A DNA stretch of 64,000 bases from an uncultured Myxococcaceae bacterium. GTDB taxonomy: Bacteria > Myxococcota_A > Polyangia > Polyangiales > Ga0077539. The position numbers and the translations under genes were made by a program. Every line of letters starts with the position of its first letter. Position 1 is the first letter of the stretch. Below the pieces are notes generated by a model, which was not told the origin of the DNA, ran no database searches, and saw nothing but the letters and a program-made list of their open reading frames with translations. Shown here in pieces: positions 43,339-52,157 of the stretch. The stretch spans positions 1 through 64,000 of the forward strand of contig CAMFHP010000028.1 of the NCBI GenBank assembly GCA_945952225.1, given 5' to 3'.

Positions 43339-45321
43339 TCAGTGACGGTGACGGCCGCGTCCGTGACGTCCGCGACGACCGTGTCGGCCGCCGCCCTCGT
43401 CGGGCGTGGCGGGCGCTGCGGCGGGTGCATCGACGGGGGCTGCGGCCGCGGGTGCAGCCGTCGGCGCGGCAGGCGCGGCGTCGTCGACGATGTGGAACTC
43501 CACGCGGCGGTTCTGGGCGCGTCCTTCGTCGGTGTCGTTCGAGGCGAGGGGGCGCGTCTGCCCGAAGCCCCGCGCTTCGAGGCGCGCGCCGTCGATGCCG
43601 CCGCGCGTGGTGAGCCAGCGCACGACCGCGCGGGCGCGACGCTCCGAGAGACTCTGGTTGCGCTCGGGCGTGGAGCGGTTGTCGGTGTGTCCCTCGACGA
43701 CCACGTGGCGCAGGTGCGGCGCGCTGCGGAGCACGTCGGCCACGGCTTCGAGCACGGCCGTCGAGTCGCGCTTGATCTTGTCGCGGTTGGTCGCGAAGTT
43801 GATCTGCTGGCGGATGCGGATCTGTCCGTCACCCACGGTCACAAGCTGGCTCGGACACCCGTTGCGCGACGCATCGGACGAGGGCACACCCGCCGCGCGC
43901 GGGCACGCATCGGCGACATCGGGCACGAGGTCCTGGTCGCTGTCGGCGAGGGGACAGCCGTTGCGTGCGGGATCGCGCAGCACGCCGCGCGCTTCGGTGG
44001 GGCACTGGTCTTCGTGGTCGAACACACCGTCGCTGTCGCGGTCGCTCGCGGGGCAGCCGTTGCGTGTGGGGTCGGGCTGCGTGCCGCGCGCTTCGGCGGG
44101 GCACTGGTCTTCGTGGTCGAAGACGCCGTCGCCGTCGCGATCCCGGAGCGGGCATCCCGCGTTCACGGGATCGATGCGCACGCCCGCGGGCTCGGTCACG
44201 CAGCGGTCGTCGTGGTCGAAGACGCCGTCGCCGTCAGAGTCCGCCGCGGGACACCCCGCACGCTGCGGATCGGCGTGGTTGCCGCGCGGCGTGGAGGGGC
44301 ACAGGTCGTCGTGGTCGAGCACGCCGTCGTCGTCGCTGTCGACGTGCGCATCGGGCAGCGCGGCGGCGCTCACGGGCGCATACGCGACGGAGGCCAGCAC
44401 GCGCCCCGCGGGGATGCCGTAGCCCAGTCCGAAGCCCGCGCCGCCGCCCACGCCGAGGAGCACCGAGCGCGCCGCGAGGAGGTGCGCGCCGAGCATCACC
44501 TCGCCGCCCCAGAGGCGGTCGCTGAAGGCGCCGCCGCCGGCGTTCGAGGGGTCCGAGAGCGCGGTGTACACGTTGGCCTCGGGGCCCACGGTGAGCCGGT
44601 CGGAGAGCGCCACGAGACCGAGGCCCATCGTCGCCCGGAGCTCCGAGCTGATGGAGACCAGCGCCGCCACGTGGTCGGGGCGCACGTGGTAGCCGACCGT
44701 GAGCGACCAGCGCAGCGGCCCGCCGCGTCCCGCCGCGGTGAGGCGCGGTTCGAAGCGCACGGCCTCGTCGCCGGTGTTGGAAGCGCGCGCGCCCGACGGG
44801 AGCCACACGTTCGCGCCGACATGGAGCGAGAACCCGTCGCGATCGGCGTGTCCGACGAGGCGCACGCGGGCTCCGAGGCGGAGGTCTCCGATCGCGAAGC
44901 CCGAGGCCGCGCCGAGCGTCGCGTCGCCCAACGTGACCGGCGTGCCCGACTGCGTGAGCGCCATCGGGAACGACAGCCCGAGGCCCACGCGGTCGGCGAA
45001 CGAGACCATCGCGCCGACGTGCGCCGTGAGCATTCCGCCGACGGCGTTGATCGAGCTCGTGGCGCCCTGCGCGTCGGTGCCGCGGAACACCAGCGGCTGC
45101 ACCGCGTGGTCGATGGCGAGGCCCGCCGCGACCGCGCGCGTCGACGAGTACCAGGGATGCTCCGCGGCGAAGAACACGTCGCCCGCGGGCGCGGGTTCGA
45201 AGCGATCGAGGGCCCATCCCGTAGTGGGCGCCGTCTGCGCCTCCGCGGCGCCCGTGGCGAGGAGTGCGAGCACGAAGGCCAGAGAGCGCGCCCGCGGCGC
45301 CGAGGAGTACACGCTGGTCAC
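43339..45321 (-). CDS. OmpA-like outer-membrane protein with thrombospondin type 3 repeats
   Basis: The 660-residue protein has a Sec signal (LALLATGAAEAQ). The N-terminal ~300 residues form a predicted beta barrel. From about 325 to 490 five thrombospondin type 3 repeats follow, each with D-x-D-x-D-G-V-x-D-x-x-D-x-C-P (DSDDDGVLDHDDLCP and so on), binding calcium. An OmpA/MotB peptidoglycan-binding domain closes the protein (500-610) with VVEGHTDNRSTPERNQSLSE and the final RRVEFHI. A low-complexity Ala/Pro tail and His/Gly/Arg-rich end are unusual. It tethers the outer membrane to the wall. Nothing else in its operon; the palindromic element starts directly after the stop. Confidence 0.9.
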   Translation of the reverse strand: MTSVYSSAPRARSLAFVLALLATGAAEAQTAPTTGWALDRFEPAPAGDVFFAAEHPWYSSTRAVAAGLAIDHAVQPLVFRGTDAQGATSSINAVGGMLTAHVGAMVSFADRVGLGLSFPMALTQSGTPVTLGDATLGAASGFAIGDLRLGARVRLVGHADRDGFSLHVGANVWLPSGARASNTGDEAVRFEPRLTAAGRGGPLRWSLTVGYHVRPDHVAALVSISSELRATMGLGLVALSDRLTVGPEANVYTALSDPSNAGGGAFSDRLWGGEVMLGAHLLAARSVLLGVGGGAGFGLGYGIPAGRVLASVAYAPVSAAALPDAHVDSDDDGVLDHDDLCPSTPRGNHADPQRAGCPAADSDGDGVFDHDDRCVTEPAGVRIDPVNAGCPLRDRDGDGVFDHEDQCPAEARGTQPDPTRNGCPASDRDSDGVFDHEDQCPTEARGVLRDPARNGCPLADSDQDLVPDVADACPRAAGVPSSDASRNGCPSQLVTVGDGQIRIRQQINFATNRDKIKRDSTAVLEAVADVLRSAPHLRHVVVEGHTDNRSTPERNQSLSERRARAVVRWLTTRGGIDGARLEARGFGQTRPLASNDTDEGRAQNRRVEFHIVDDAAPAAPTAAPAAAAPVDAPAAAPATPDEGGGRHGRRGRHGRGRHRH

Positions 45322-45439
45322 ACGAAATCACTAACGGTGCGCGTTGCGTGGCGACAAGCAGATTCGCGCGGACAGCGCACCGCAGGCGACCGCGCGCGTT
45401 CCGCACCGCCGTGGGGCTCTGGTAGGGTCGCGCCCCACG

Positions 45440-46153
45440 ATGTCCACGCACGCTGCGATCAAGCTTGAACAACGGGAACAGGTCACGGTCGTCTCGGTCG
45501 ACGACGGCAAGGCGAACGCGCTGAACTCTGCGCTGATGCGCGCGCTGCGCGACACGCTGCGCGAGGTGGCGAAGACCGCGGGCGCGGTGGTGCTCACGGG
45601 CCGCGCGGGGTTCTTCTCGGGCGGGCTCGACGTGAAGCTCCTGCCCACGCTCTCGCACGGAGACCGCGTCGAGATGGTGAAGGACCTCGGCCACCTGCTC
45701 CACGCGATCTTCCTGTTGGAGCGCCCCGTGGTGGCGGCGCTCTCGGGGCACGCGCTCGGCGGCGGCGCGCTCATGGCGCTCGCGGCCGACACGCGCCTCG
45801 CGGCCGATGCGAAGCTGCGCTTCGGGCTCAACGAGATCGCGATCGGCGTGCCCGTTCCCTCGTTCGGCGTCGAGATCGCGCGCGCCGCCGTGCCCGCGCA
45901 CTGGCAGGCCGAGGCGGTGCTTCACGGTCGCACCTACAGCCCCGCGGAGGCCCTCGCGCGCGGCCTCGTGGAAGCGGTCGTCGCCCCCGAGGCGTTGCTC
46001 GACGCGGCGGTCGCCCGTGCGGCTCCGCTCGCGGCGCTCCCGACGGGCGCCTACCTCACGACGAAGCAGCGCCTCCGCGGCGCCGGCGCGCACGTGATGA
46101 CGGCCACGCTCGACGAAGAGATCGAGAACTTTCTGAAGAGCTTCTCCGCATGA
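45440..46153 (+). CDS. Enoyl-CoA hydratase/isomerase-family (crotonase-fold) protein
   Basis: This 237-residue crotonase-fold protein has the CoA-pocket GRAGFFSGGLDVKLL and the oxyanion-loop GHALGGGALMALAADTRLA. The latter replaces the usual GGGCEL with GGGALM, so the catalytic Glu144 equivalent is missing; the second Glu is kept in FGLNEIAIGVP. Loss of one acid suggests an isomerase or other crotonase activity, not plain hydration. Its stop overlaps the start of the FGE-type lipoprotein by 4 bp, an odd operon partner. The ATG at 45440 matches the family start. Confidence 0.82.
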   Translation: MSTHAAIKLEQREQVTVVSVDDGKANALNSALMRALRDTLREVAKTAGAVVLTGRAGFFSGGLDVKLLPTLSHGDRVEMVKDLGHLLHAIFLLERPVVAALSGHALGGGALMALAADTRLAADAKLRFGLNEIAIGVPVPSFGVEIARAAVPAHWQAEAVLHGRTYSPAEALARGLVEAVVAPEALLDAAVARAAPLAALPTGAYLTTKQRLRGAGAHVMTATLDEEIENFLKSFSA

Positions 46154-47307
46154 CCCGCGCGTCGTCGGCGCTGCGCGGAGTGCTCCTCGCGGTGACGCTG
46201 CTCACCGCGTGCGGTGTGTCGCCCGACGACACGGGCGATCCCCCGACGCCCGACGCCGACGACGTGCTCGATGTCGCCTCCGACCGCGCCGACGACACCG
46301 CAAACGACACCGCGGATGGGACGCGCGACACGTCTGCCAACGACACGTCCGAAGACGCCGACGATGCCGTCCACGATGCGTCGGAGGAGGCGCCGCGCGA
46401 TGCCACGACCGATCGTGCAGACGTGACCGCCGATGGCGCGGATGCCACCGTCGATCGCGCCGACGCTGCCGCGGATCGCACGGACGCCACGGTCGATCGC
46501 GCGGACGCGGTCACCGATCGCGCGGATGCCACCGTCGATCGCACGGACGCCACCGTCGATCGCACGGACGCCACCGTCGATCGCGCCGATGCCACCGTCG
46601 ATCGCACCGACGCCTCGATGGACGCGCCGATGGACCGCCCCGACAGCGCGATGGACGCGGGCACGTGTCCGCCCGAGATGGTGCTCGTCGCGGGGCGCGT
46701 GTGCGTCGACCGCTGGGAGGCGACGCTCGAAGAGATCGACATGGACGGCGGCGTTCGCCCCTGGTCGCCCTACTACAACCCCGGCACGCGGCGGGTGCGT
46801 GCGGTGTCCGTGGGCGGCGTGGTTCCACAGGGCTACATCGCGGGCTCGCAGGCGCAGACGGCGTGCACGAACGCGGGCAAGCGGCTCTGCGCGCTCGACG
46901 AGTGGCTCGCGGCCTGTCGCGGGCCGATGAACCGCACCTATCCGTACGGAAACACCTACGTTCCGCGGCGCTGCAACGAAGGCCGCACGCCGCACCCGGT
47001 GGTGGAGTACTTCGGCACGTCGGTGGGTGTGTTCACCTCGGAGAACATGAACAACCCGGGGATCAACATGCTCCCCAACTCCCTCGCGCCCACGGGGATG
47101 TTCTGGGACTGCGTCTCCCCGTGGGGGATCTACGACATGGTCGGCAACCTCCACGAGTGGATCAACGACCCCGCAGGCACCTTCAAGGGTGGCTTCTACG
47201 TCGACGCCGAGATCAACGGCCACGGCTGCCTCTACACCACCACCGCGCACTCGTTCACGTACCGCGACTACAGCACGGGCTTCCGCTGCTGCGCGTCGCC
47301 GCGCTGA
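46150..47307 (+). CDS. Formylglycine-generating-enzyme-like (SUMF1-fold) lipoprotein with Asp-rich repeats
   Basis: A lipobox LLTAC ends the signal. Residues 25-170 are Asp/Ala/Arg-rich low complexity including eight 7-residue repeats. The C-terminal ~210 residues form a SUMF1/FGE-sulfatase domain: PPEMVLVAGRVCVDRWEATLE, GKRLCALDEWLAACRG, YDMVGNLHEWIND and the terminal GFRCC. Such domains make formylglycine, hydroxylate residues or act purely as folds. Here the domain is surface-exposed on a lipid anchor, so a binding role is possible. The start overlaps the previous stop by 4 bp. Confidence 0.83.
   Translation: MTRASSALRGVLLAVTLLTACGVSPDDTGDPPTPDADDVLDVASDRADDTANDTADGTRDTSANDTSEDADDAVHDASEEAPRDATTDRADVTADGADATVDRADAAADRTDATVDRADAVTDRADATVDRTDATVDRTDATVDRADATVDRTDASMDAPMDRPDSAMDAGTCPPEMVLVAGRVCVDRWEATLEEIDMDGGVRPWSPYYNPGTRRVRAVSVGGVVPQGYIAGSQAQTACTNAGKRLCALDEWLAACRGPMNRTYPYGNTYVPRRCNEGRTPHPVVEYFGTSVGVFTSENMNNPGINMLPNSLAPTGMFWDCVSPWGIYDMVGNLHEWINDPAGTFKGGFYVDAEINGHGCLYTTTAHSFTYRDYSTGFRCCASPR
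46447..46614. repeat. 21-bp coding tandem repeat, eight units
   Basis: Eight consecutive 21-bp units encode TVDRADA/TVDRTDA and close variants (residues 100-155). DNA units differ by few bases. The repeat is in frame and changes linker length in 7-residue steps. Confidence 0.92.
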
Positions 47308-47365
47308 GGTCCTCACGCAGCGATCGGTTGCAGCGCCGCGCGCGTCGTGATGTACGACTGCGGCC

Positions 47366-48598
47366 GTGCGGCGCGCCCTCGTCGTTGCAGCGTTGATCTC
47401 CGCGTGTGAGCGCTCGCCTGCGCCCGCGGCCTCACGCGCCGTGAGCCCTGCGTCGCCCGTCGATGCGGGCCCTGTTGCGGAGCGCGTGTGTCCGCCGCAC
47501 GCGCCCGACGAGCCCGCCGCCGACGACGCCACACGACGCGCGTTTGCCACCTCACTCGACGCCTTCGTTGCGCAGCTCTGGCCCGCGATCGAGCGGCGTG
47601 GAGAGCCCGTGGCGTGGTCTCCCGCGGGCACGGCGCTCGCGCTCGCGCAGATGGAGACGGTCTCTGCCGACGAGGGCGCCACGCTGCTCGGAGACCGCCT
47701 CGCGCCGAGCCTTCCGCGGCCCGCATTCGAGCGCGCGCTGGCGACGTTGCTTCGCGCGTACGAGACGCCCATCACCAACGGCGGCGTGCAGCTCACGCAG
47801 CGCCTCTTCACCGACCACCACGTGCGCCTCGTCCCCGATGCGCTCACCGCGCTTCTCGCGCGGTGGGGAAGCACGCCGGGCCCGGTCGACACGGGCGCAC
47901 CGGAGGGCGCGCGGCGTCGCATCGACGGCTTCGTGCAATCGCGTACGGCGGATGCGGTGCGCGCGATCGTGGCGCCCCATGCGATCGTGGCCGACGCGCC
48001 GCTGGTGCTGGTCTCCGCGGTGGTCGCGCGCTTCGTGTGCGCGGGTGCGGTGGCGACGGGAGGCTTTCGGGTCGGCGGCGTCGCGCCCGTCGAGGTGCGT
48101 GTGGCGCGCTGCGCAGGGGACGTGCGACGCGCCGCGGGCGAGGGGTTCGCGCTGCTGCGCATTCCCGCCGCGGAGGGAGCGCTGACGCTCGACGTGGTGC
48201 TCCCCGAGGAGGGACGCAGGCTCGACGCGGTGGAGCCCGCGCTCTCGAACGGCGCGCTCGCGCGAGCCACGGCCTCGCTCACTCCGTGGCAGGGCGCGGT
48301 GGAAGTTCCGACCGTTCGGGGGGCGTACGATCGCTCCCTCGAACTGCGAAATGCGCTGTGGAATGCGGGCTTCGCGCGATGGTTCGACCCCGAGCGATCG
48401 ACGCTGCGCCGCGAGGGAATCCGCAGCGGATGGCTCTCGGAGCTGCACCATCGCGCCGTGTGGTCCGTCGACGTGGCGGTGCGCGGTGACGTGGGCGCGA
48501 CCCCCGTGGTGCGCGTTGATCGCCCCTTCGTCTTGGTGTTGCGGGACGGCGACGGCGCGCCGCTCCTGGTGGCCCGCGTGACCACCGTGGGGGAGTGA
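47366..48598 (+). CDS. Serpin-like lipoprotein lacking a full reactive centre loop
   Basis: A short signal ends in LISAC and the mature protein (about 390 residues) has the serpin fold order: WSPAGTALALAQMETVSADEG, the s3A/breach NGGVQLTQRLFTDHHVRL, LVSAVVARFVCAG, and the terminal VDRPFVLVLRDGDGAPLLVARV. The gate between LSELHHRAVW and VDRPF is only ~20 residues (VDVAVRGDVGATP), whereas inhibitory serpins carry a hinge and reactive loop of ~45 there. It is therefore probably non-inhibitory. It is followed after 3 bp by the TPR lipoprotein. GTG start at 47366. Confidence 0.7.
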   Translation: MRRALVVAALISACERSPAPAASRAVSPASPVDAGPVAERVCPPHAPDEPAADDATRRAFATSLDAFVAQLWPAIERRGEPVAWSPAGTALALAQMETVSADEGATLLGDRLAPSLPRPAFERALATLLRAYETPITNGGVQLTQRLFTDHHVRLVPDALTALLARWGSTPGPVDTGAPEGARRRIDGFVQSRTADAVRAIVAPHAIVADAPLVLVSAVVARFVCAGAVATGGFRVGGVAPVEVRVARCAGDVRRAAGEGFALLRIPAAEGALTLDVVLPEEGRRLDAVEPALSNGALARATASLTPWQGAVEVPTVRGAYDRSLELRNALWNAGFARWFDPERSTLRREGIRSGWLSELHHRAVWSVDVAVRGDVGATPVVRVDRPFVLVLRDGDGAPLLVARVTTVGE

Positions 48599-48601
48599 GC
48601 G

Positions 48602-50221
48602 ATGCGCCTCGCGCACATGCTCGCCGCGGTCTCGTTCCTCGCATGCACGCCCTCGCGCGATCCGCGGCCGACGCCGCAGCGCGCGGTGGCGCGAGCGGTC
48701 GTGGCGAACGATGCGGGGGTGCGGGCGTGCGATCCGTCGCCGCGGTGTCCGTCGCCGTCGGTGCAGTCGGGGGCCCTCGACGACGATCCCGCGTGGCGCG
48801 CGCTGCGCTCCGTGCTCGCGCGGCCCGCGTCGGAGATCGACCTCGCCGAGGTGAGCCTGATCGTCTCGTCGGCGCGCACGCCCTCCCTCGACCGCGCCGC
48901 GGTGCTTCGAAGGCTCGACGCGATGGCCGACGAGGTGCGCCGCGCGACGGCCCCCGCGTGCACCGGGCGTTGCCGTCTTCGCGCGCTCACGCAGCACATC
49001 TTCCGCGTGTGGGGGTTCCGCGCGGTGAGTGATCCCAACGAGCTCTACAACGACCCCGAGCTCGACCTGCTCGACCGCGTCATCGCGCGCCGCCAGGGCT
49101 ACTGCGAGGGACTCTCGCTGCTGTACCTCGCGCTCGCGCGGCGCCTCGACATCCCGCTCGCGCCGGTGCTCACGCGCCTTCACATCTACGTGCGCTACAC
49201 GGGCGCCGACGGTGTGCTCGACGTCGACGCCACGCACGAGGGAGCGCCGCCGCGCCTCGATCCCGACAGCGCGCGCTGCGCCGGTCCGAGGCTCTACAAC
49301 CGCACGCTCGACGCGCGCGAGATGGCCGCGCAGGTGGTGTCGGTGGTGGGCATCATCGACGAGCTTCCGCAGCGGCGCGCGTGGCTCGACGCGGCCGTGT
49401 CGCTCGCGCCCGACGACCCCGACCTGCGCAACAACCGCGGCGTGGAGCGCGAGCGCGGCTACGACCTCGCGGGCGCCCTCGACGACTACCGCGCGGCGGC
49501 GGCGCTCGACCCGTGCGCGAGCTTCTACCGCGCGAACGTGGCGGCGGTGCTCCGTCGCATGGGGCGCTTCGAAGAGGCCCGCGCCGCGCTCGATGCGCTC
49601 GACGCCGAGGCCGCGCGGGGCGAGGCCGACGACGACGCGGTGTCGCGCATCCTCGCGCGCGCCGACCTCGCGCTCGACACGCGCCGTGACGATGAGGCCC
49701 TGCGGCTGTACTCCCAGGCCCTCGCGCGCTCGCACCATGCGCCCATCGCGTGGGAGTCGCGCGGACTCGCGAAGCTCCTCGTGGGCGATGCGCGCGGTGC
49801 TGCCGACGACCTCGCTGCGGCCCTCGATGCCGACCCCCGCGCGGAGACGCGGCTGTGGCGTGTGGAGGCCCTGCTCGATCTCGGCGACCCTGGCGCCTCC
49901 GACGAGCTCGAACGCGCGGCGCGCGACGGCGCACCGTCCGAAGATGTGGCCTTTCTCCGCGCCCGCATGGCGCTCGCACGAGGGCGCGTCGACGAGGCGA
50001 CGGCGCAGGCGGAACGGTGCGTGCGCGAGGGCGGCGTGCGCGGTGCGAAGGGGCTCTCGCTGCTCGCCGAGGCCGCCGCGCGACGGGGCGATGGAGCGTG
50101 TGCCAGGGCCTACGCCGAGGCCTTCGGCGCGTGTGTGTTTCCGCCGCGAGACCGCTACCGCGCGCGGCTCGATGCGAGGGTGCGCGCAGCCCTCGCGCAG
50201 GGCGTCGACGCGGGTCGTTGA
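48602..50221 (+). CDS. Transglutaminase-like (SirB1-type) TPR lipoprotein
   Basis: The lipobox SFLAC ends the signal. At about 150-240 a SirB1/transglutaminase-like region has RVIARRQGYCEGLSLLYLALA with a candidate catalytic Cys, then HIYVRYTGADGVLDVDATHEG with the His/Asp pair. From ~250 the protein is a run of TPR helices (RGVERERGYDLAGALDDYRA, YSQALARSHHAPIAWESRGL). The combination is typical of surface scaffolds in this phylum. 3 bp after the serpin-like gene, so the pair is probably one transcript. Confidence 0.78.
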   Translation: MRLAHMLAAVSFLACTPSRDPRPTPQRAVARAVVANDAGVRACDPSPRCPSPSVQSGALDDDPAWRALRSVLARPASEIDLAEVSLIVSSARTPSLDRAAVLRRLDAMADEVRRATAPACTGRCRLRALTQHIFRVWGFRAVSDPNELYNDPELDLLDRVIARRQGYCEGLSLLYLALARRLDIPLAPVLTRLHIYVRYTGADGVLDVDATHEGAPPRLDPDSARCAGPRLYNRTLDAREMAAQVVSVVGIIDELPQRRAWLDAAVSLAPDDPDLRNNRGVERERGYDLAGALDDYRAAAALDPCASFYRANVAAVLRRMGRFEEARAALDALDAEAARGEADDDAVSRILARADLALDTRRDDEALRLYSQALARSHHAPIAWESRGLAKLLVGDARGAADDLAAALDADPRAETRLWRVEALLDLGDPGASDELERAARDGAPSEDVAFLRARMALARGRVDEATAQAERCVREGGVRGAKGLSLLAEAAARRGDGACARAYAEAFGACVFPPRDRYRARLDARVRAALAQGVDAGR

Positions 50222-50264
50222 GGCGCTTCCCTCGACGGGCGCTGGTCGTCTACCTTCGCGCGCC

Positions 50265-51830
50265 ATGACGACGCTCAAGAGCTATGTGTACGACCGCTGG
50301 GTGGCCGGGCAGGGGCGCCCCGCGACGCTCGTGAACCCTTCGACTGAAGAGGCGCTCGCCGAGGCGAGCTCCGAGGGCGTCGACTTCGGAGCCGCGCTCG
50401 CCCACGCTCGCGACGTCGGCGGCGCGAACCTCCGTCAGCGCTCGTTCGCGCAGCGCGCGGAGATGCTTCGCGCGATGGCCCAGGCGATCCACGCGAAGCG
50501 CGACGAGCTCATCGACCTCGCGATGGCCAACGGCGGAAACACCCGCTCCGACGCGAAGTTCGACATCGACGGCGCGACGGGCACGCTCACGGCCTACGCC
50601 GAGCTCGGTCAGTCGCTCGGCGACGCGCGCTGGCTCACGGACGGAGACACCATCTCGCTCGGGCGCTCGTCGCGCGTCGCGGGGCAGCACGTGCTCGTGC
50701 CGCGCGCGGGCGTGGCGGTGCACATCAACGCGTTCAACTTTCCGGCGTGGGGCCTCGCGGAGAAGGCCGCGGTGGCGCTCCTCGCGGGCATGCCCGTGAT
50801 CTCGAAGCCCGCGACGGCGACGGCGCTCGTGGCGTGGCGCGTGACGGAGCTCCTGGTCGAGTCGGGGGCGATGCCGTCGGGCGTGTTCTCGTTCATCGCA
50901 GGCGCGACGGGCGACCTGGTCGATCGCCTCGGCGCGCAGGACGTCCTCGCGTTCACGGGCGGTGGCTCGACGGGCACGATGCTGCGTTCGAAGCCCAATC
51001 TCCTCGCGAGCTCGGCGCACGTGAACGTCGAGGCCGACAGCTTGAACTCCGCGGTGCTCGGGCCCGACCTCGAGCGCGGCGGCGACTCGTGGAACCTCTT
51101 TCTCTCCGACGTCGCGCGCGACATCACGCAGAAGACCGGGCAGAAGTGCACCGCGATCCGTCGCGTGTTCGTGCCCCGCGATCAGGTCGAGGCCGTGCGC
51201 GAAGACCTGCTCGATCGCCTCGCGACGGTGAAGGTCGGCAACCCCGTGACCGATGGCGTCACGATGGGCCCGGTGGCCACGGCCTCGCAGCTCCGCGACG
51301 TGCGCGCGGGCATCGAGAAGCTCGTCGCGAGCGGCGCGTCGGTGCTCCTCGGCGGAACCCACGCGGTGCACGGACTCGGCGCGCCCGAGGGACGCGGCTA
51401 CTTCGTGGCGCCCACGCTCCTCGCGGTGGAGCACGGCGCAACGGCGGATGCGGTGCACGACCACGAGGTCTTCGGGCCCGTGGCGACGATCGTTCCGTAC
51501 GACGGTGCGGCGGAGGTGGTGGCGCTCGTACGGCGCGGCGGCGGCGGGCTCGTGTCGAGCGTGTACTCCGAGGACCGCGCGTTCGCGTCGGAGGTGGTGC
51601 TGGGCATCGCGCCCTTCCACGGCCGCGTGACGATCGTGAACGCGAAGGTCGCGGGCGCGTGGCTCGGGCCGGGCACGGTGCTCCCGCAGCTCCTCCACGG
51701 CGGCCCCGGTCGCGCGGGTGGCGGCGAGGAGCTCGGTGGTCTGCGCGGCATGGCGCTGTACCTCCAGCGCGCGGCGATCCAGGGCTACGGGCCCCTCGTC
51801 GACCACATCGCGGGCGTCAAGCGCGCGTAG
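50265..51830 (+). CDS. PaaZ/BoxD-type aldehyde dehydrogenase
   Basis: This 521-residue enzyme matches the aldehyde dehydrogenase half of PaaZ and the stand-alone BoxD (3,4-dehydroadipyl-CoA semialdehyde dehydrogenase). It has HINAFNFPAWGLAEKAA for NADP, FTGGGSTGTMLRS, VNVEADSLNSAVL with the general-base Glu, and GQKCTAIRRVFV with catalytic Cys295. The MaoC-type hydratase domain of PaaZ is absent. It may oxidise an aromatic-ring-cleavage semialdehyde (phenylacetate or benzoyl-CoA pathway); no other pathway gene is here apart from the distant crotonase at 45440. Confidence 0.85.
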   Translation: MTTLKSYVYDRWVAGQGRPATLVNPSTEEALAEASSEGVDFGAALAHARDVGGANLRQRSFAQRAEMLRAMAQAIHAKRDELIDLAMANGGNTRSDAKFDIDGATGTLTAYAELGQSLGDARWLTDGDTISLGRSSRVAGQHVLVPRAGVAVHINAFNFPAWGLAEKAAVALLAGMPVISKPATATALVAWRVTELLVESGAMPSGVFSFIAGATGDLVDRLGAQDVLAFTGGGSTGTMLRSKPNLLASSAHVNVEADSLNSAVLGPDLERGGDSWNLFLSDVARDITQKTGQKCTAIRRVFVPRDQVEAVREDLLDRLATVKVGNPVTDGVTMGPVATASQLRDVRAGIEKLVASGASVLLGGTHAVHGLGAPEGRGYFVAPTLLAVEHGATADAVHDHEVFGPVATIVPYDGAAEVVALVRRGGGGLVSSVYSEDRAFASEVVLGIAPFHGRVTIVNAKVAGAWLGPGTVLPQLLHGGPGRAGGGEELGGLRGMALYLQRAAIQGYGPLVDHIAGVKRA

Positions 51831-51915
51831 TCCGAGCGCCGCGCGCGGCGGTGTGTTCCGCTTGCCTCCGCGCGTGGAATGACCTTATAGACCGCTCCCC
51901 GGAGACGACGACCCC

Positions 51916-52074
51916 ATGGCAGACCACCACGCCGAAGAACTCCCCGAAGACTTCAAGCTCATGCGCAAGTACGACGCGGAGTGGTCGGGCCCGCGCCTCA
52001 TCTCGTACGGCGCCGTCGCCCTCGCGATTGCCCTCGCGGTGATCTACACGCTCGCGAGCCTCGGCGAAGGCTGA
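51916..52074 (+). CDS. 52-residue single-pass membrane protein
   Basis: An ATG with GGAG 11 bp upstream opens a 52-residue frame. Residues 1-25 are charged (HHAEELPEDFKLMRKYDAEW) and 29-47 form one hydrophobic helix (ISYGAVALAIALAVIYTLA); it ends LGEG. The charged-then-helix layout resembles small inner-membrane subunits. It is followed by a strong hairpin. Function unknown. Confidence 0.6.
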   Translation: MADHHAEELPEDFKLMRKYDAEWSGPRLISYGAVALAIALAVIYTLASLGEG

Positions 52075-52103
52075 TCGCCCGCTCCGACTGCGGCGCCTCC
52101 ACA

Positions 52104-52157
52104 AAGGCCGCGTCGATGGAGCGCTCCCGCGAAGGAGCGCCTCCGTTACGCGGCCTT
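52104..52157. terminator. Bidirectional hairpin between convergent genes
   Basis: Outer arms AAGGCCGCG (52104-52112) and CGCGGCCTT (52149-52157) pair perfectly. Inside, GGAGCGCTCC (52118-52127) can pair with GGAGCGCCTCC (52134-52144). It lies between the 52-residue gene (+) and the MYXO-CTERM gene (-), whose last codons it overlaps. A short T-rich stretch follows on the + side. Confidence 0.45.

Noticed and set aside
50265..51830. Full-length PaaZ ring-opening enzyme
   Set aside because: The protein ends after the aldehyde dehydrogenase domain and no MaoC hydratase domain follows.
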